Shown in pieces: positions 1 to 10,549 of a stretch of DNA of 64,000 nucleotides. The notes beneath the pieces are model-generated. The model had not been told where the DNA came from, searched no databases, and was given only the letters and a program-made list of their open reading frames with translations. How positions within the stretch are numbered: the first letter of the stretch is position 1; each line of letters starts with the position of its first letter. Origin of the DNA: Nitrospirota bacterium (lineage in GTDB: Bacteria; Nitrospirota; Thermodesulfovibrionia; Thermodesulfovibrionales; JdFR-85); the NCBI GenBank assembly GCA_015492645.1, contig WGER01000031.1, forward strand, positions 35,685 through 99,684. Direction: 5' to 3'. A program made the translations under genes and the position numbers.

Positions 1-978
1 ATTGTACTGGTTGATTCAGAAGGCAGGATACTCAGGTGCAATCGCCCCTTTGCAGATATGATAAATATACCGATAAAGGAGTGTGAAGGGTTGAGGATAG
101 AGGACCTTGAAGGGGTGGAGATTGAGATCTTTAGAGAGGTCCTGAAGAAGGGCCAACATGGTTCAGAAGAGATAATGAAAGGCGGAAGGGTCTATCTGGT
201 TGACGTCTATACTGTATCAGTGAAGAATGAAGAGGTCAAGACGATTATACTAAAGGATACCACCGAACACCACAGGATGAAGGAGCAGTTCTATTTTACA
301 GATAAACTCACCTCTCTCGGGAGGATGATAGGCGGGGTGGCCCATGAGATAAACAACCCCCTTACAGGTATAATGGGATACACTGAACTTTTGATGAGGA
401 GGATCAATGATCCAGAACATCAGAGGATGCTCAACAACATTTACACCTCTGCAGAGAGATGTCGTAAGATAGTGGAGAGCCTGCAACAGTTCGCAAGTCA
501 AAAACCGGTACAGTACAGGTCCGTCAATCTGAATGACCTCCTTGAGAGCACCATACTTTTGAGGGAACACTGGCTCAAGAATGCCCAGATAGAGGTGAGA
601 AGGAACTACGCCGATCTGCCCTTTATAGAGGCAGATCCCCAGCAGTTACAACAGGTCTTCCTGGATATGATATTGAATTCAGAGTATGCACTTCAGCACT
701 CAGGGAAGAAGGAGCGGTACATAGAATTGAGGACATACTACAACCCTGAAGAGGAAGTGGTTATAGCAGAGGTGACCGACAATGGCACTGGCATACCAGA
801 GGAAGAGCTCCCAAAGATATTTGACCCATTCTTCACCACAAAGGAGGTAAATGAGGGGACAGGCCTCGGTCTTTCAATCGCCTACAGCATAGTAAAGGAT
901 CATGGTGGAAGTATTGAGGTGGAGAGCACCCCTGGCGAAGGGACCACCTTCCGGGTAAGACTGCCGAGGAGGAGATGA
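1..978 (+). CDS. PAS-type sensor histidine kinase, 5' end outside window
   Basis: The frame is open from base 1, so the N-terminus lies outside the window; the first 20 codons resemble the core of a PAS sensor domain. A phosphoacceptor domain follows with H-box [13 protein letters not shown] (His codon at 343-345), then an ATPase domain with N-box [13 protein letters not shown]1 [15 protein letters not shown] and G2 [10 protein letters not shown]. No membrane segment is visible in this part, so it may be an NtrB-like soluble kinase. It autophosphorylates on His and passes phosphate to a response regulator that is not identifiable here. The stop overlaps the next start (ATGA), so it is probably translationally coupled to the DUF763 gene. 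Confidence 0.93.
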   Translation: MVLVDSEGRILRCNRPFADMINIPIKECEGLRIEDLEGVEIEIFREVLKKGQHGSEEIMKGGRVYLVDVYTVSVKNEEVKTIILKDTTEHHRMKEQFYFTDKLTSLGRMIGGVAHEINNPLTGIMGYTELLMRRINDPEHQRMLNNIYTSAERCRKIVESLQQFASQKPVQYRSVNLNDLLESTILLREHWLKNAQIEVRRNYADLPFIEADPQQLQQVFLDMILNSEYALQHSGKKERYIELRTYYNPEEEVVIAEVTDNGTGIPEEELPKIFDPFFTTKEVNEGTGLGLSIAYSIVKDHGGSIEVESTPGEGTTFRVRLPRRR

Positions 979-2081
979 TAAAGCGGACAGGGATAGCCAC
1001 AATGCCACTGCATGGGGGTAATGCCCCTGTCTGGCTCTTCCAGAGGATGACCTCTCTGGTGGGCGTGATAATGGAGACACTCTGTATTGAATTCGGGCCC
1101 AGGGAGTTGCTGAGGAGGCTCTCTGATCCTTACTGGTTCCAGAGTCTTGGTTGTGTGGTGGGTTTTGACTGGCACTCAAGCGGTCTGACAACCACCCTTA
1201 CAGGTGCCATGAGAGAGGCCCTCAAGGAGAGGTCAGACCTGGGGCTATTTGTCGCAGGAGGAAAGGGGAAGACCTCTCTGAGGACCCCTCAGACCCTCCT
1301 TGAGATAGGTGACAGGGAGGGATTACCCACTGAACGGCTTATCAGGATATCCAAACTGACAGCAAAGGTGGATAATTCCGCAGTACAGGATGGCTACAGG
1401 CTGTACCACCATGTGATTGTCTTCACAAGAGGGGGGCACTGGGCAGTCATACAACAGGGACTCTGTGATGAAGACTCCACCGCCAGGAGGTATCACTGGC
1501 TCGGTGAAGGGCTCACCTCCTTCGTTGAGGAACCTCACACCGGGATACTCGCCCAGCGGAGGGCCTCTACCCTTAACCTGGTGGCAGCAGAGAGCGATGA
1601 GATCAGAAGGCTCATCACAGAACTGTCAAGGAGACCACCTGAGAAGAATATCAAAGAACTGAAGGAGTTGATGAATAGACCCCTCTCCTCTCACCTCAAC
1701 ATGCCCCGCAGGCACTATCAGATCCTGCAGAAAGATATCAATCCCGACAGGTTTTACACAGTCCTGACCAGGACCTACGAACAGCAGCCAGAGGACTTTG
1801 AGAGGCTACTCGAGATAGAAGGTGTTGGACCAAAGACACTAAGGGCCCTTACCCTTATCTCGGAACTCATCTATGGTAAGGAGGCCTCCTACAGGGACCC
1901 CGCAAGGTTCAGTTACGCGGTTGGCGGTAAGGACAGGATACCCTATCCTGTGGATGTCTGCACCTATGACCGTGTTACGGACGCAATGGAGAGGGCGATA
2001 AAAAGGGCAAAGGTGGGTCAGAGGGAAAGGCTGGAGGCACTGAGAAGACTACACAGGTTCTACACCAGAGGAGACATCTGA
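975..2081 (+). CDS. DUF763 family protein
   Basis: 368 aa. The N-terminal part ([20 protein letters not shown]) and the motif GFDWHSSG match my recollection of the DUF763 family, found mostly in archaea and some thermophilic bacteria, whose function is not established. Near residue 280 a helix-hairpin-helix-like stretch (IEGVGPKTLRAL) suggests nucleic-acid contact; this is an inference. The start ATG overlaps the kinase stop, and the sirtuin gene begins one base after this stop, so the three genes look like one transcription unit. Confidence 0.8.
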   Translation: MIKRTGIATMPLHGGNAPVWLFQRMTSLVGVIMETLCIEFGPRELLRRLSDPYWFQSLGCVVGFDWHSSGLTTTLTGAMREALKERSDLGLFVAGGKGKTSLRTPQTLLEIGDREGLPTERLIRISKLTAKVDNSAVQDGYRLYHHVIVFTRGGHWAVIQQGLCDEDSTARRYHWLGEGLTSFVEEPHTGILAQRRASTLNLVAAESDEIRRLITELSRRPPEKNIKELKELMNRPLSSHLNMPRRHYQILQKDINPDRFYTVLTRTYEQQPEDFERLLEIEGVGPKTLRALTLISELIYGKEASYRDPARFSYAVGGKDRIPYPVDVCTYDRVTDAMERAIKRAKVGQRERLEALRRLHRFYTRGDI

Positions 2082-2082
2082 G

Positions 2083-2856
2083 ATGTCTGACACCCTGGAG
2101 CACAGGCTCGCAAAGGCTTTGGAGATCATCAGGAGGTGTCATTATCTGGTTGCCTTCACAGGGGCCGGCATCTCTACTGAAAGCGGGATACCTGACTTCA
2201 GAGGACCTGGTGGTATCTGGACAAGGTACAGGATGGTCACCTATCAGGAGTTTATAACAGATGAGAACGCAAGAAAAGAATACTGGCGGATGAAGTACGA
2301 ACTCTACAGGGACTTCTCAAGGGCGAGACCCAATAGGGCACATCTTGCACTTGCAGATCTACAGAGGATGGGCATTCTGAAGACGATCATAACACAGAAT
2401 ATCGATGGACTGCACCAGGATGCTGGTTGCCCACCTGAGACGATTATTGAACTGCACGGAAATGGTAGGCGGGCCTTCTGCATGGGGTGTCAGAGACAGT
2501 ACGGGATTGAGGAGGTATACGAAATCCTTCCCAAATCGGGATTTGATCCGCGGTGTAAGGACTGCGGAGGGCTTATTAAACAGGCAGTGGTGATGTTTGG
2601 TGAGGCGATGCCCCAGGAAGCGATGATGAGGGCCCTGGAGGAGGCGAGGAGATCTGACGTGATGCTTATGATAGGCTCCTCTCTACAGGTAGAACCTGCC
2701 GCGTCTGTACCGAGAGTAGCATATCAGACAGGCACAGTTCTGATCTTTATCAACAAAACGGAGACCCCCTATGACGGAATGGCCACCCTGCTATTCAGGG
2801 AGTCAGCAGGGGATGTCCTCACACCAATTGTAGAGAGGCTCAGAGAGATGCCCTGA
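2083..2856 (+). CDS. Sir2-family NAD-dependent protein deacylase
   Basis: 257 aa, normal bacterial sirtuin length. Rossmann-fold motif GAGISTESGIPDFR at residues 27-40, TQNIDGLHQDAG at about 104-115, catalytic His in ELHGNG (His125), a four-cysteine zinc site (C133/C136 and C158/C161), VVMFGEAMP and GSSLQVEPA. It removes acyl groups from protein lysines using NAD+. The start follows the DUF763 stop by one base. A 195-nt gap with a palindrome separates it from proA. Confidence 0.95.
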   Translation: MSDTLEHRLAKALEIIRRCHYLVAFTGAGISTESGIPDFRGPGGIWTRYRMVTYQEFITDENARKEYWRMKYELYRDFSRARPNRAHLALADLQRMGILKTIITQNIDGLHQDAGCPPETIIELHGNGRRAFCMGCQRQYGIEEVYEILPKSGFDPRCKDCGGLIKQAVVMFGEAMPQEAMMRALEEARRSDVMLMIGSSLQVEPAASVPRVAYQTGTVLIFINKTETPYDGMATLLFRESAGDVLTPIVERLREMP

Positions 2857-2901
2857 TCTACCTTACATGAGATCTAATGTGTATACCCTGATTTGCCTCT
2901 G

Positions 2902-2928
2902 CCCCACAAAATCAGAGATTTTGTGGGG
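2902..2928. repeat. Dispersed palindrome, copy A
   Basis: Perfect 12-bp arms CCCCACAAAATC (2902-2913) and GATTTTGTGGGG (2917-2928) around an AGA loop. It lies between the sirtuin gene and proA and has no T-run after it, so it is a poor terminator. Related palindromes occur at 30295, 38655 and 60009. Confidence 0.9.
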
Positions 2929-3051
2929 ACCCATGCCGCCTTCCAGAGTTTTGAATTTTATCGGCAATTTAGGAAGATAGTTGATCGGTGCTGGAGTAAA
3001 GGAGTAAAATTTTAGAGTCCATTAAAGGAACCAAACTCAGGAGGTAAGAGT

Positions 3052-4308
3052 ATGCAGATAAGGCAACTTGTGGTTGAGAAGGCGAAGAGTGCTAAAGATG
3101 CTTCCCGGAGGCTACTGAGCCTGGGAACAGATGTGAAAAACAGGGCCCTGCTCAGGATGGCAGATTACATCCTCGAGCAGAGAGAGGCGATCAAGGAGGC
3201 GAACCAGAGGGATGTGGAGTACGCGAAGGACAGGGGCCTCAGCAGGGCCTTGATAGACAGGCTCACCCTTACGGATAAACGGATAGAGGAGATGGCCGGG
3301 GCCCTGAGAGAGGTTGCCTCCCTGCCCGATCCTGTGGGTGAGATAATCCGTATGTGGCAGAGGCCAAACGGGATGATGGTCGGCAGGATGAGGGTCCCCA
3401 TTGGAGTGATAGGGATAATCTATGAGGCACGACCGAATGTTACGGTGGAGGCCACCTCACTCTGTCTGAAGGCCGGCAATGCGGTTCTACTGAGAGGGGG
3501 CTCTGAGGCGATAAACTCAAACCTGGCGATTGTCCAGGTCCTCAGACAGGCTGCCTCTGAGTCAGGGGTGCCAGAGGATGCAATATCCTTCATAGATGTG
3601 ACAGACAGAACCGCAATTATGGAGATGATCAAATTGGAGGGGTTGGTTGACCTCGTCATCCCGAGGGGTGGAGAGGGGCTCATAAGGACCGTAACAGAAA
3701 ACTCCAAGGTCCCTGTGCTTAAGCACTACAAGGGGGTCTGCCATGTCTTTGTTGACAGGGATGCAGACCTCAACATGGCAAAGAAGATATGCCTGAATGC
3801 AAAGGTCCAGAGGCCAGGCACCTGTAACGCTATGGAGACCCTCCTGGTGGACGAACCGGTGGCAGAGAGGTTTCTTCCGGAGATGATACAGGTGTTCAGG
3901 GACCACGGTGTGAGGATAAAGGGGTGTGAAAGGACCAGGACGATTGTGGGTGGACTTGAAGAGGTGAAGGAGGAAGACTACTTTCAGGAGTACCTGGACC
4001 TTGTGTTGAATGTAAGGGTTGTGAGGGATATGGAGGAGGCGATTGAGCATATCAGCAGATATGGCTCCGGACATACGGACGCGATTGTGACCCAGAACTA
4101 CCAGAGGGCTATGCAGTTTCTGAGGGAGGTGGACTCCTCCGCGGTCATGGTGAACGCATCTACAAGGCTGAATGATGGAGGACAGTTCGGTCTCGGAGCG
4201 GAGATAGGCATCTCCACCGACAAGGTGCATGCGAGGGGGCCCATGGGGCTCGAAGAACTGACAATCACAAAGTTTATAGTACTTGGCAATGGACAACTGA
4301 GACAATGA
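3052..4308 (+). CDS. proA: Glutamate-5-semialdehyde dehydrogenase
   Basis: 418 aa, the usual ProA length. It reduces gamma-glutamyl phosphate to glutamate semialdehyde in proline synthesis. Hallmarks: [38 protein letters not shown] and catalytic Cys258 in [12 protein letters not shown]. The start is preceded by an AGGAGG-type site about 6 nt away. The proB kinase is not next to it. Its stop overlaps the polB start (ATGA), an odd pairing of proline synthesis with a DNA polymerase that may only reflect co-transcription. Confidence 0.97.
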   Translation: MQIRQLVVEKAKSAKDASRRLLSLGTDVKNRALLRMADYILEQREAIKEANQRDVEYAKDRGLSRALIDRLTLTDKRIEEMAGALREVASLPDPVGEIIRMWQRPNGMMVGRMRVPIGVIGIIYEARPNVTVEATSLCLKAGNAVLLRGGSEAINSNLAIVQVLRQAASESGVPEDAISFIDVTDRTAIMEMIKLEGLVDLVIPRGGEGLIRTVTENSKVPVLKHYKGVCHVFVDRDADLNMAKKICLNAKVQRPGTCNAMETLLVDEPVAERFLPEMIQVFRDHGVRIKGCERTRTIVGGLEEVKEEDYFQEYLDLVLNVRVVRDMEEAIEHISRYGSGHTDAIVTQNYQRAMQFLREVDSSAVMVNASTRLNDGGQFGLGAEIGISTDKVHARGPMGLEELTITKFIVLGNGQLRQ

Positions 4309-6737
4309 GACTCTTCCTCTATGACATCGACTACAGGGAACATCGGGGCAGTATTTACATCATCCTCTATGGCCGTACCGAAGATGGAGCATCAGTTGCG
4401 GTTTATGATACCTCCTACAGACCCTACTTTTATGTCCTTCCTTCCGATGTCTCAAAGGCCGAAAAGGAGATAAGGGAGGTACTGAAGAAAAAGAGGTTCC
4501 CTGTGGGGGAGATAGTCCAGGAGAGACTCCTCTGGATGGGGCAGGAGAGGACCTTTCTGAAGATATACTGCCCGAGACCCCAGGATACGACCAAGGCAAG
4601 GGATATCATAAAGATGCTTGAGAAAGAGAGGGGGGGCAGTGGCTCTGTCATTGACGAATACGAGTACCAGATCGGGTTTTACAGGTCCTATCTGTTCGAC
4701 AAGGGCATCTCCTGTATGCAGTGGGTGACAGTGGAAGGAGAGGAGATATCCTCTGATATAGATGCTGACAGGGTGCTACAGGCGGACAGGGTTGAACCGG
4801 AGGGATGGGATGTCTTGAGGATGCCAGGGCCGAGGGTCCTCGCCTTTGACACAGAGGTGGTGGAACAGAAGAGGGGCCAGAGGTCCCTTGTGATGGTCTC
4901 TCTCTACTCAAGAGACCAGCAACGGGTAATCACCTATCAGAAAGGGGCCTATCCTGAGTATGTGGAGGTGGTGGAGGACGAGAGGGCACTTATAGAGAGG
5001 TTTGTGCAGTTCATACAGGAGTATGACCCTGACATAGTGGTTGGATACAACTCTGATCTCTACGACTTTGATGTGATAAGGGAGAGGGCCTCTGCACTGA
5101 AGACAGACCTGGGGCCCCTTTCACGGGACAACTCAGGGGTGACCCTTGCGAAGAGGGCGAGGTTCTCCACTGCAAGACTGAAGGGAAGGGTCCATATTGA
5201 CATATTCAACTTCATAAATAACATCCTCGCCCCTATGCTCCAGACAGAGGTGCTCACACTCGATTCGGTCTCCTCGGAGATACTGGGTGATGAGAAGATA
5301 GAGATGGAGTATCACGAGATAGTGGAGGCATGGCAGAAGGGCAAGGATCTGGGAAGGCTCGCCACATACTGCCTGAAGGATTCGGAACTCACCTTCAGAC
5401 TCTCTGAGGTACTGCTACCCCAGATATTCCAATTGACGCAACTGGTCTGCCAGAGCCTCTATGATACCTCAAGGATGACCTACAGTCAGTTGGTGGAGTG
5501 GTTTTATTCCAAGAAGGCAAAACAGACTAGGAGGGTGATCCCGAACCAGCCAAAGTTCGACGAGATCAAGAGGAGACAGAAGGAGACTTATACAGGAGGA
5601 TATGTGAAGGAGCCTCTGGCGGGTATGCATGAGGGGGTGGCTGTGATTGATTTTGCATCCCTCTATCCATCCATAGTCTCTACCTATAACATCTCCATAG
5701 AGACGCTCAATTGTGAATGTTGTAAGGGCGATGGGCACAGTGTCCCTGAGATGCCCTATCACTTCTGTAAAAGGAGGGAGGGGTTTGAGTCATCCATAGT
5801 TCGGGAACTCCTCATGGAAAGGGAGAACCTGAAGAAAGAGATGAAGAATTTCCCAAAGGACTCTCCTGAGTACCACCTCTACGATACCAGACAGAAGGCC
5901 GTCAAGACCATAGCGAATGCCAGTTACGGATACTATGCCTTCCCGGCAAGTAAGTGGTACAGCAAGGAGTGCGCTGAGTCAATCACCGCCTATGGTAGAT
6001 ACTGGATAAAGAGGATAATGGATGAGGCAGAGGCCAGGGGCTTCACCCCCGTCTACGGGGATACTGACTCCGCCTTTCTCCTGATGGATGGAAGAAAGGA
6101 CGATGAACTCCTCGGTTTCCTTGAGGAACTGAACTCCTCTCTGCCCGGTATAATGAAGGTGGAACTGGAGGGTTTCTATCTGAGGGGCCTCTTCATACCT
6201 AAGGAGGTAGGGGGAGGTACAGCAAAGAAGAGATATGCCCTCGTGGACAGAGAGGGTAACCTCAAGGTGAGGGGGCTGGAGAAGGTGAGGAGGGACTGGT
6301 CCATGATTGCCAAAAGGACACAGGAACGTGTGCTGAGGATGGTCCTTAATGAGAAGGACATAGATGGTGCTGTCAGGTATGTGAGAGAGACGATACAGAG
6401 GATAAGAGACCTCAGGGTCTCCCTGAGGGACCTGGTTGTATATGAACAACTATCAAAGCCGATTGAGCAGTACAAGCAGACATCTCCCCATGTGGAGGCG
6501 GCAAAGAAACTGAGAGACCAGGGGATTACCCTCAACCCTGGCAGTGTGATCGGATACGTGATCACAAAGGGCACTGGATCTCTCAGCAAAAGGGCCGTCC
6601 CTGTAGAGTTTGCTGATCTGAGAGATGTTGACACAGACTACTACATCCAGAACCAGATACTGCCTGCAACCCTCAGGATCCTGAAGGTCCTCGGGGTAAA
6701 GGATGAAGAGTTTACCGCCCAGACCTCTGTATTCTGA
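4305..6737 (+). CDS. polB: Archaeal-type family B DNA polymerase
   Basis: 810 aa with both proofreading and polymerase domains. Exo I FDTE (181-184), Exo [12 protein letters not shown] (about 247-256), Exo III YCLKDSE (355-361), motif [10 protein letters not shown] (449-457), motif [10 protein letters not shown] (534-542), motif C YGDTDS (584-589). The N-terminus ([22 protein letters not shown]) and C-terminal third ([29 protein letters not shown]) resemble archaeal Pfu-type enzymes more than E. coli Pol II. The last five residues, QTSVF, resemble the bacterial beta-clamp-binding motif QLxLF rather than an archaeal PIP box. Probable repair or translesion polymerase. Starts inside the proA stop. 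Confidence 0.95.
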   Translation: MRLFLYDIDYREHRGSIYIILYGRTEDGASVAVYDTSYRPYFYVLPSDVSKAEKEIREVLKKKRFPVGEIVQERLLWMGQERTFLKIYCPRPQDTTKARDIIKMLEKERGGSGSVIDEYEYQIGFYRSYLFDKGISCMQWVTVEGEEISSDIDADRVLQADRVEPEGWDVLRMPGPRVLAFDTEVVEQKRGQRSLVMVSLYSRDQQRVITYQKGAYPEYVEVVEDERALIERFVQFIQEYDPDIVVGYNSDLYDFDVIRERASALKTDLGPLSRDNSGVTLAKRARFSTARLKGRVHIDIFNFINNILAPMLQTEVLTLDSVSSEILGDEKIEMEYHEIVEAWQKGKDLGRLATYCLKDSELTFRLSEVLLPQIFQLTQLVCQSLYDTSRMTYSQLVEWFYSKKAKQTRRVIPNQPKFDEIKRRQKETYTGGYVKEPLAGMHEGVAVIDFASLYPSIVSTYNISIETLNCECCKGDGHSVPEMPYHFCKRREGFESSIVRELLMERENLKKEMKNFPKDSPEYHLYDTRQKAVKTIANASYGYYAFPASKWYSKECAESITAYGRYWIKRIMDEAEARGFTPVYGDTDSAFLLMDGRKDDELLGFLEELNSSLPGIMKVELEGFYLRGLFIPKEVGGGTAKKRYALVDREGNLKVRGLEKVRRDWSMIAKRTQERVLRMVLNEKDIDGAVRYVRETIQRIRDLRVSLRDLVVYEQLSKPIEQYKQTSPHVEAAKKLRDQGITLNPGSVIGYVITKGTGSLSKRAVPVEFADLRDVDTDYYIQNQILPATLRILKVLGVKDEEFTAQTSVF

Positions 6738-6740
6738 GGT

Positions 6741-7571
6741 CTATCCCTTCTCAGATACCTTCCTGTGTCTTGGTATGGGGATGTACTCCACTGTTGGCTG
6801 TTGCCTCACAGGCTGTCTGTAAAGGCTCATCAGTTGATATACCTCTGGAGGCATCTCCGTGCTCACATGCAGACCAAGGGCCTTTGCCTCTTCATATGTA
6901 ATGGGATAGTCATGGGTCCAGCGACCTTCTGACAGTACTGTGGCAATCTCTTCTGCCTTCTCAGGTGGATATTTATCCGCCAGGAGTGTGAGTACCTGTC
7001 TCTTCAACTGGTTTAAGGCCTTCTGGCCTATATCGGCATAGATAAGGGTCCTGTCGTCCAGTTCTGCCAGGGGCTTTTCCTTAACCACCTTTGCCAGTGA
7101 AGCAGCAGGATACTCACCTATCTGTGGGTCAACAGGACCGAGCACTGCATGTTCTCCCATTACTATCTCATCGGCGGCAAGTGCTATAAGGGTTCCCCCT
7201 GACATGGCATAATGAGGTACAAAAACCGTGACCTTCCCCTTATGCCTCTTTATTGCATAGGCTATCTGATATGATGCAAGGACGAGACCTCCCGGTGTGT
7301 GCAGGATCAGGTCCACAGGCATGTCAGGATCAGTCATATGTATGGCCCTTATCACCTCTTCAGAGTCATTGATGTTGATATAGCGCATTATCGGAAATCC
7401 CAGAAGACTCATGGTCTCCTGTCTGTGGACCATAAGTATCACCCTGGAACCCCTCTTCTTTTCTATCTTGGATATAAGTCTCTGTCGTGCAGACTCAAGG
7501 AGCCTCTGTCTTATCACAGGCTGAATCGCTGTGATCAGGAAAAAGAGCCATAGAATATTAATCAGGTCCAT
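6741..7571 (-). CDS. SDH-family membrane serine protease (ClpP fold)
   Basis: 276 aa. An N-terminal membrane anchor (LINILWLFFLITAIQPVI) is followed by a ClpP/crotonase-like protease domain with LILHTPGG and the nucleophile region HYAMSGGTLIALAADEIVMGEHAVLGPVDPQIG, characteristic of the SDH/SppA-like family (formerly DUF114), common in archaea. Likely a membrane-tethered protease with its domain in the cytoplasm; substrates unknown. It lies 12 nt after the rhomboid gene on the same strand, so the two intramembrane or membrane proteases probably form an operon. It converges with polB. Confidence 0.85.
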   Translation of the reverse strand: MDLINILWLFFLITAIQPVIRQRLLESARQRLISKIEKKRGSRVILMVHRQETMSLLGFPIMRYININDSEEVIRAIHMTDPDMPVDLILHTPGGLVLASYQIAYAIKRHKGKVTVFVPHYAMSGGTLIALAADEIVMGEHAVLGPVDPQIGEYPAASLAKVVKEKPLAELDDRTLIYADIGQKALNQLKRQVLTLLADKYPPEKAEEIATVLSEGRWTHDYPITYEEAKALGLHVSTEMPPEVYQLMSLYRQPVRQQPTVEYIPIPRHRKVSEKG

Positions 7572-7583
7572 CGGTTACCTCCT

Positions 7584-8306
7584 TTATATGTCTAAATATA
7601 TCTCATCGGCGAAGTACCGCCTGTAGGAGTGGCCCTTTTTTCTGAATACAGGTAACAGGAACATCCCAACTACAAATCCCCCTATGTGTGCCCACCAGGC
7701 GATCCCGCCCCCCTCCGAGGGTGACAGTAGAGAAAACGCGCCCGAGAATAACTGGCTGACAAACCAGACCCAGAGATAGACGAAGGCCGGAATCTCAATA
7801 AAGTAGGGAATAAAGAAGATGGGGATCAGGGTGATTACCCTTGCAAAGGGGAACATGAGAAAGTAGGCCCCCATCACACCTGCTATAGCCCCTGAGGCAC
7901 CGATAGCGGGCACAGTGGAGTGGATGTTAAATATATAATGGGTGATACTTGCTGCAACCCCGCAGAGGAGGTAAAAGACAATGAACCTGAAGTGACCGAG
8001 ACGGTCTTCCACGTTGTCGCCAAAGAGATAGAGGGTCCACATATTACTGATAAAGTGCATCCAGCCACCGTGTAAAAACATATTCGTCAGGAATGGCCAG
8101 TAGTTGTCAACAGGCAGTCCCCAGAGTATCGCCCATTCGGGATGGGAGTATCTTGCAGGCACCACACCAAAATGGTAGAAGACCTCCTTCAGTGTCTCCT
8201 CAGGCAGGGACAACTCAATCAGAAACACAACGGTGTTTATTACTATTATCGTCCAGGTGGCCCATGGAAACTCCCTGCTCGGTACCGTGTCCTTTATTGG
8301 GAACAT
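7584..8306 (-). CDS. Rhomboid-family intramembrane serine protease
   Basis: 240 aa with six or seven membrane segments. The signature GASGAIAGVMGAYF carries the catalytic Ser of GxSG, and WWAHIGGFVVGM carries the catalytic His. N-terminal FPIKDTVPS and WTIIVINTVVFL are typical of bacterial rhomboids with the extended L1 loop (FLHGGWMHFISNMWTLYLFG). It cleaves substrates inside the membrane. First gene of a two-gene unit with the SDH protease. The 216 nt upstream (8307-8522) hold no gene or clear site that I can see. Confidence 0.95.
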   Translation of the reverse strand: MFPIKDTVPSREFPWATWTIIVINTVVFLIELSLPEETLKEVFYHFGVVPARYSHPEWAILWGLPVDNYWPFLTNMFLHGGWMHFISNMWTLYLFGDNVEDRLGHFRFIVFYLLCGVAASITHYIFNIHSTVPAIGASGAIAGVMGAYFLMFPFARVITLIPIFFIPYFIEIPAFVYLWVWFVSQLFSGAFSLLSPSEGGGIAWWAHIGGFVVGMFLLPVFRKKGHSYRRYFADEIYLDI

Positions 8307-8522
8307 CCCTCAAACCTCCAGAACCATGTCTTGAATAAAATATTAGTCAATCCTGTCACTTATATGCAAGCAGTCATTCAGGTTCCGGATTGCTGAAAAA
8401 TCCAGATCTCCGTGCTATCCCTGATTCGTCTTTAGAACTCGGTAGTGCCCACTAAAAACTAAATATTTTCCATCTGTTTTAACGGAGACTATTGAGGGGA
8501 TTTAAATCTGAAAGGAGTAAAG

Positions 8523-9392
8523 TCAGTCTCTTAACCTCACAAGCATGTTGTCAATGAGCCGTGCAGGCCCTATTATGACTGCTATAGCAAGGAGTACCTC
8601 TGAGCCACTGTAGTCTTCACGCTGCCTCTGTGACAGGTCTTCAAGACTCTCCGGGTCATAGACCGATGCATACTGGATCTCCTTTACATGGGGCTCTGAA
8701 CTGAGGGTTTCTACCATAAGTGTCTTCACGGTCCCAAAGTCCTCACCTCTCTCCAGTGCCTCCTTTGCCCTGAGGAGCGTCCTGTAAATCACGGTGGCAG
8801 AGCGTCTCTCTGACTCTGACAGGTACTGGTTTCTTGAACTCATTGCAAGACCATCTACTTCACGGACAGTGGGACAGGTGATTATCTGGACATCCATATT
8901 CAGGTCTCTCACCATCCTCTTGATAATAAGGGCCTGCTGATAGTCCTTTAACCCGAAATATGCCCTGTGAGGCATCACGATATTAAACAACTTGGTCACC
9001 ACTGTCGCCACGCCCCTGAAGTGGCTTGGTCTGAAGAGACCACAGAGATGGTTGGAGAGTCCTTCCACCTCCACATATGTGGAGTAACCTTCAGGATACA
9101 TCTCCTCCACAGATGGAAAGAACAGTATATCGACTCCAAGGGACCTCAGTTTTTCAGAGTCACCCTCAAGGTCCCTGGGGTATCTCTCATAGTCTTCTGT
9201 GGGGCCAAACTGTGTTGGGTTAACAAATATGCTTACCACCGTGGTATCGTTTTCTTCCTTACACCTCCTAATGAGACTTAGATGACCTTCATGGAGTGCA
9301 CCCATAGTAGGCACAAATCCAATCTCCTTGCCCTCCCTTCTCAAGGCCCTTGAGGTCTCCTGCATCTGTCCTATATGTTCAATCACTTTCAT
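8523..9392 (-). CDS. panC: Pantothenate synthetase
   Basis: 289 aa, normal length. It condenses pantoate and beta-alanine using ATP. Motifs: FVPTMGALHEGHLSLI (ATP-binding HxGH), VSIFVNPTQFGP, FRGVATVVTKLFNIV, YFGLKDYQQ, and the KMSKS-like VDGLAMSSRNQYLS. Its start lies within the last 14 nt of ispG, so the two are co-transcribed and likely coupled. Confidence 0.97.
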   Translation of the reverse strand: MKVIEHIGQMQETSRALRREGKEIGFVPTMGALHEGHLSLIRRCKEENDTTVVSIFVNPTQFGPTEDYERYPRDLEGDSEKLRSLGVDILFFPSVEEMYPEGYSTYVEVEGLSNHLCGLFRPSHFRGVATVVTKLFNIVMPHRAYFGLKDYQQALIIKRMVRDLNMDVQIITCPTVREVDGLAMSSRNQYLSESERRSATVIYRTLLRAKEALERGEDFGTVKTLMVETLSSEPHVKEIQYASVYDPESLEDLSQRQREDYSGSEVLLAIAVIIGPARLIDNMLVRLRD

Positions 9393-10449
9393 CCTGTGTC
9401 TCTTCTGCCATTATGAGGGAGAGGAGGTGATTCACCACCCTCTCCTCTGGCACCTTTCCGAGGACCTTGCCATGTCTGAAGATCAGGGCCTCACCCCTTC
9501 CACCAGCCAGACCAAAGTCTGCCTCCCTCGCCTCACCAGGTCCATTCACCATACATCCCATTACAGCCACCCTGTAGGGTCTATTAACATCCCTCAGGGA
9601 CCTCTTTACCTCTCTTACAAGACCCTGGATATCCACCTTGCATCTACCACAGGTGGGGCAGGAGTAGACCTCAACCCCCCTTTCCCTTATACCGAGGCAT
9701 GAGAGAATCCTGTAGGCAGTCTCCACCTCAACCCAGGGAGGTGCCGTGAGAGAGACCCTGATTGTATCGCCTATACCTTCATAGAGGAGTATCCCCAGCC
9801 CAACACTGCTCCTGATCAGACCCTCTGGTGGAGGTCCCGCCTCAGTTATCCCTATATGCAATGGATAATCAAACTCCTCTGAGAATGCCCTGTAGGCCTC
9901 AACAGTCAGAGGTACAGAGGTCCCCTTCAGAGAGACCTTTATCAGATGAAAATCCAGTTCCTCAAGGGTCTCTATCTGTCTGCGGGCGGCCTCAACAAGG
10001 GCCTCAGGCGTTGGATGACCATACCTCTTCAGGATGTCCTTTGGCAGAGAGCCTGAATTGACACCAACCCTTATCGGTACCCCCCTCTCCTTCGCCACGG
10101 TTACCACCTCCTTCACCTTCCATGAGGCCCCAATATTGCCAGGATTGATCCTCAATCCGTGAACACCTGCCCTGATGGCACCGATCGCAAGTTTCCAGTC
10201 AAAGTGTACATCTGCTATGATGGGGATCTCCGTCCTGGTGAGTATGTACTTGAGGGCCTCCACAGATTGCTCATCTGGTACCGCCACCCTCACTATCTCA
10301 CAACCAGCCCTCTGGAGCCTCCTTATCTGCCTGATAGTTGCCCTGGTATCAGTGGTGAAGGTCTTTGTCATGGATTGTACCACCACAGGTGCATCCCCTC
10401 CAACGGGTACATCACCAATCCTCACCTGTCTCGTTCTTCTCCTCTTCAT
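9379..10449 (-). CDS. ispG: 4-hydroxy-3-methylbut-2-enyl diphosphate synthase
   Basis: 356 aa, the short bacterial GcpE/IspG form. It carries out the penultimate step of the MEP isoprenoid pathway with a 4Fe-4S cluster. N-terminal VVVQSMTKT and ADVHFDWKLA, GLRINPGNIG, and the cluster ligands in CPTCGRC and CMVNGPGEA are all present. First gene of an ispG-panC unit, divergent from cimA across a 100-nt gap. Confidence 0.97.
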   Translation of the reverse strand: MKRRRTRQVRIGDVPVGGDAPVVVQSMTKTFTTDTRATIRQIRRLQRAGCEIVRVAVPDEQSVEALKYILTRTEIPIIADVHFDWKLAIGAIRAGVHGLRINPGNIGASWKVKEVVTVAKERGVPIRVGVNSGSLPKDILKRYGHPTPEALVEAARRQIETLEELDFHLIKVSLKGTSVPLTVEAYRAFSEEFDYPLHIGITEAGPPPEGLIRSSVGLGILLYEGIGDTIRVSLTAPPWVEVETAYRILSCLGIRERGVEVYSCPTCGRCKVDIQGLVREVKRSLRDVNRPYRVAVMGCMVNGPGEAREADFGLAGGRGEALIFRHGKVLGKVPEERVVNHLLSLIMAEETQDESD

Positions 10450-10549
10450 AAGGATATTTTAGCATTTCTATCACTGAGTATGCGTCAGATCAGGATCGGC
10501 AAATCTGGGTATGCGGAATTTATTGACTTTTTATGTTATATTAAAGATT

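Noticed and set aside
3562..4305. 247-codon open frame antisense to proA
   Set aside because: It lies wholly within a well-supported gene, has no homology that I recognise and His/Pro-rich shadow composition.
10511..10549. Upstream ATG start for cimA
   Set aside because: The extra 13 residues do not resemble the family N-terminus; the conserved part begins at ATG 10550.
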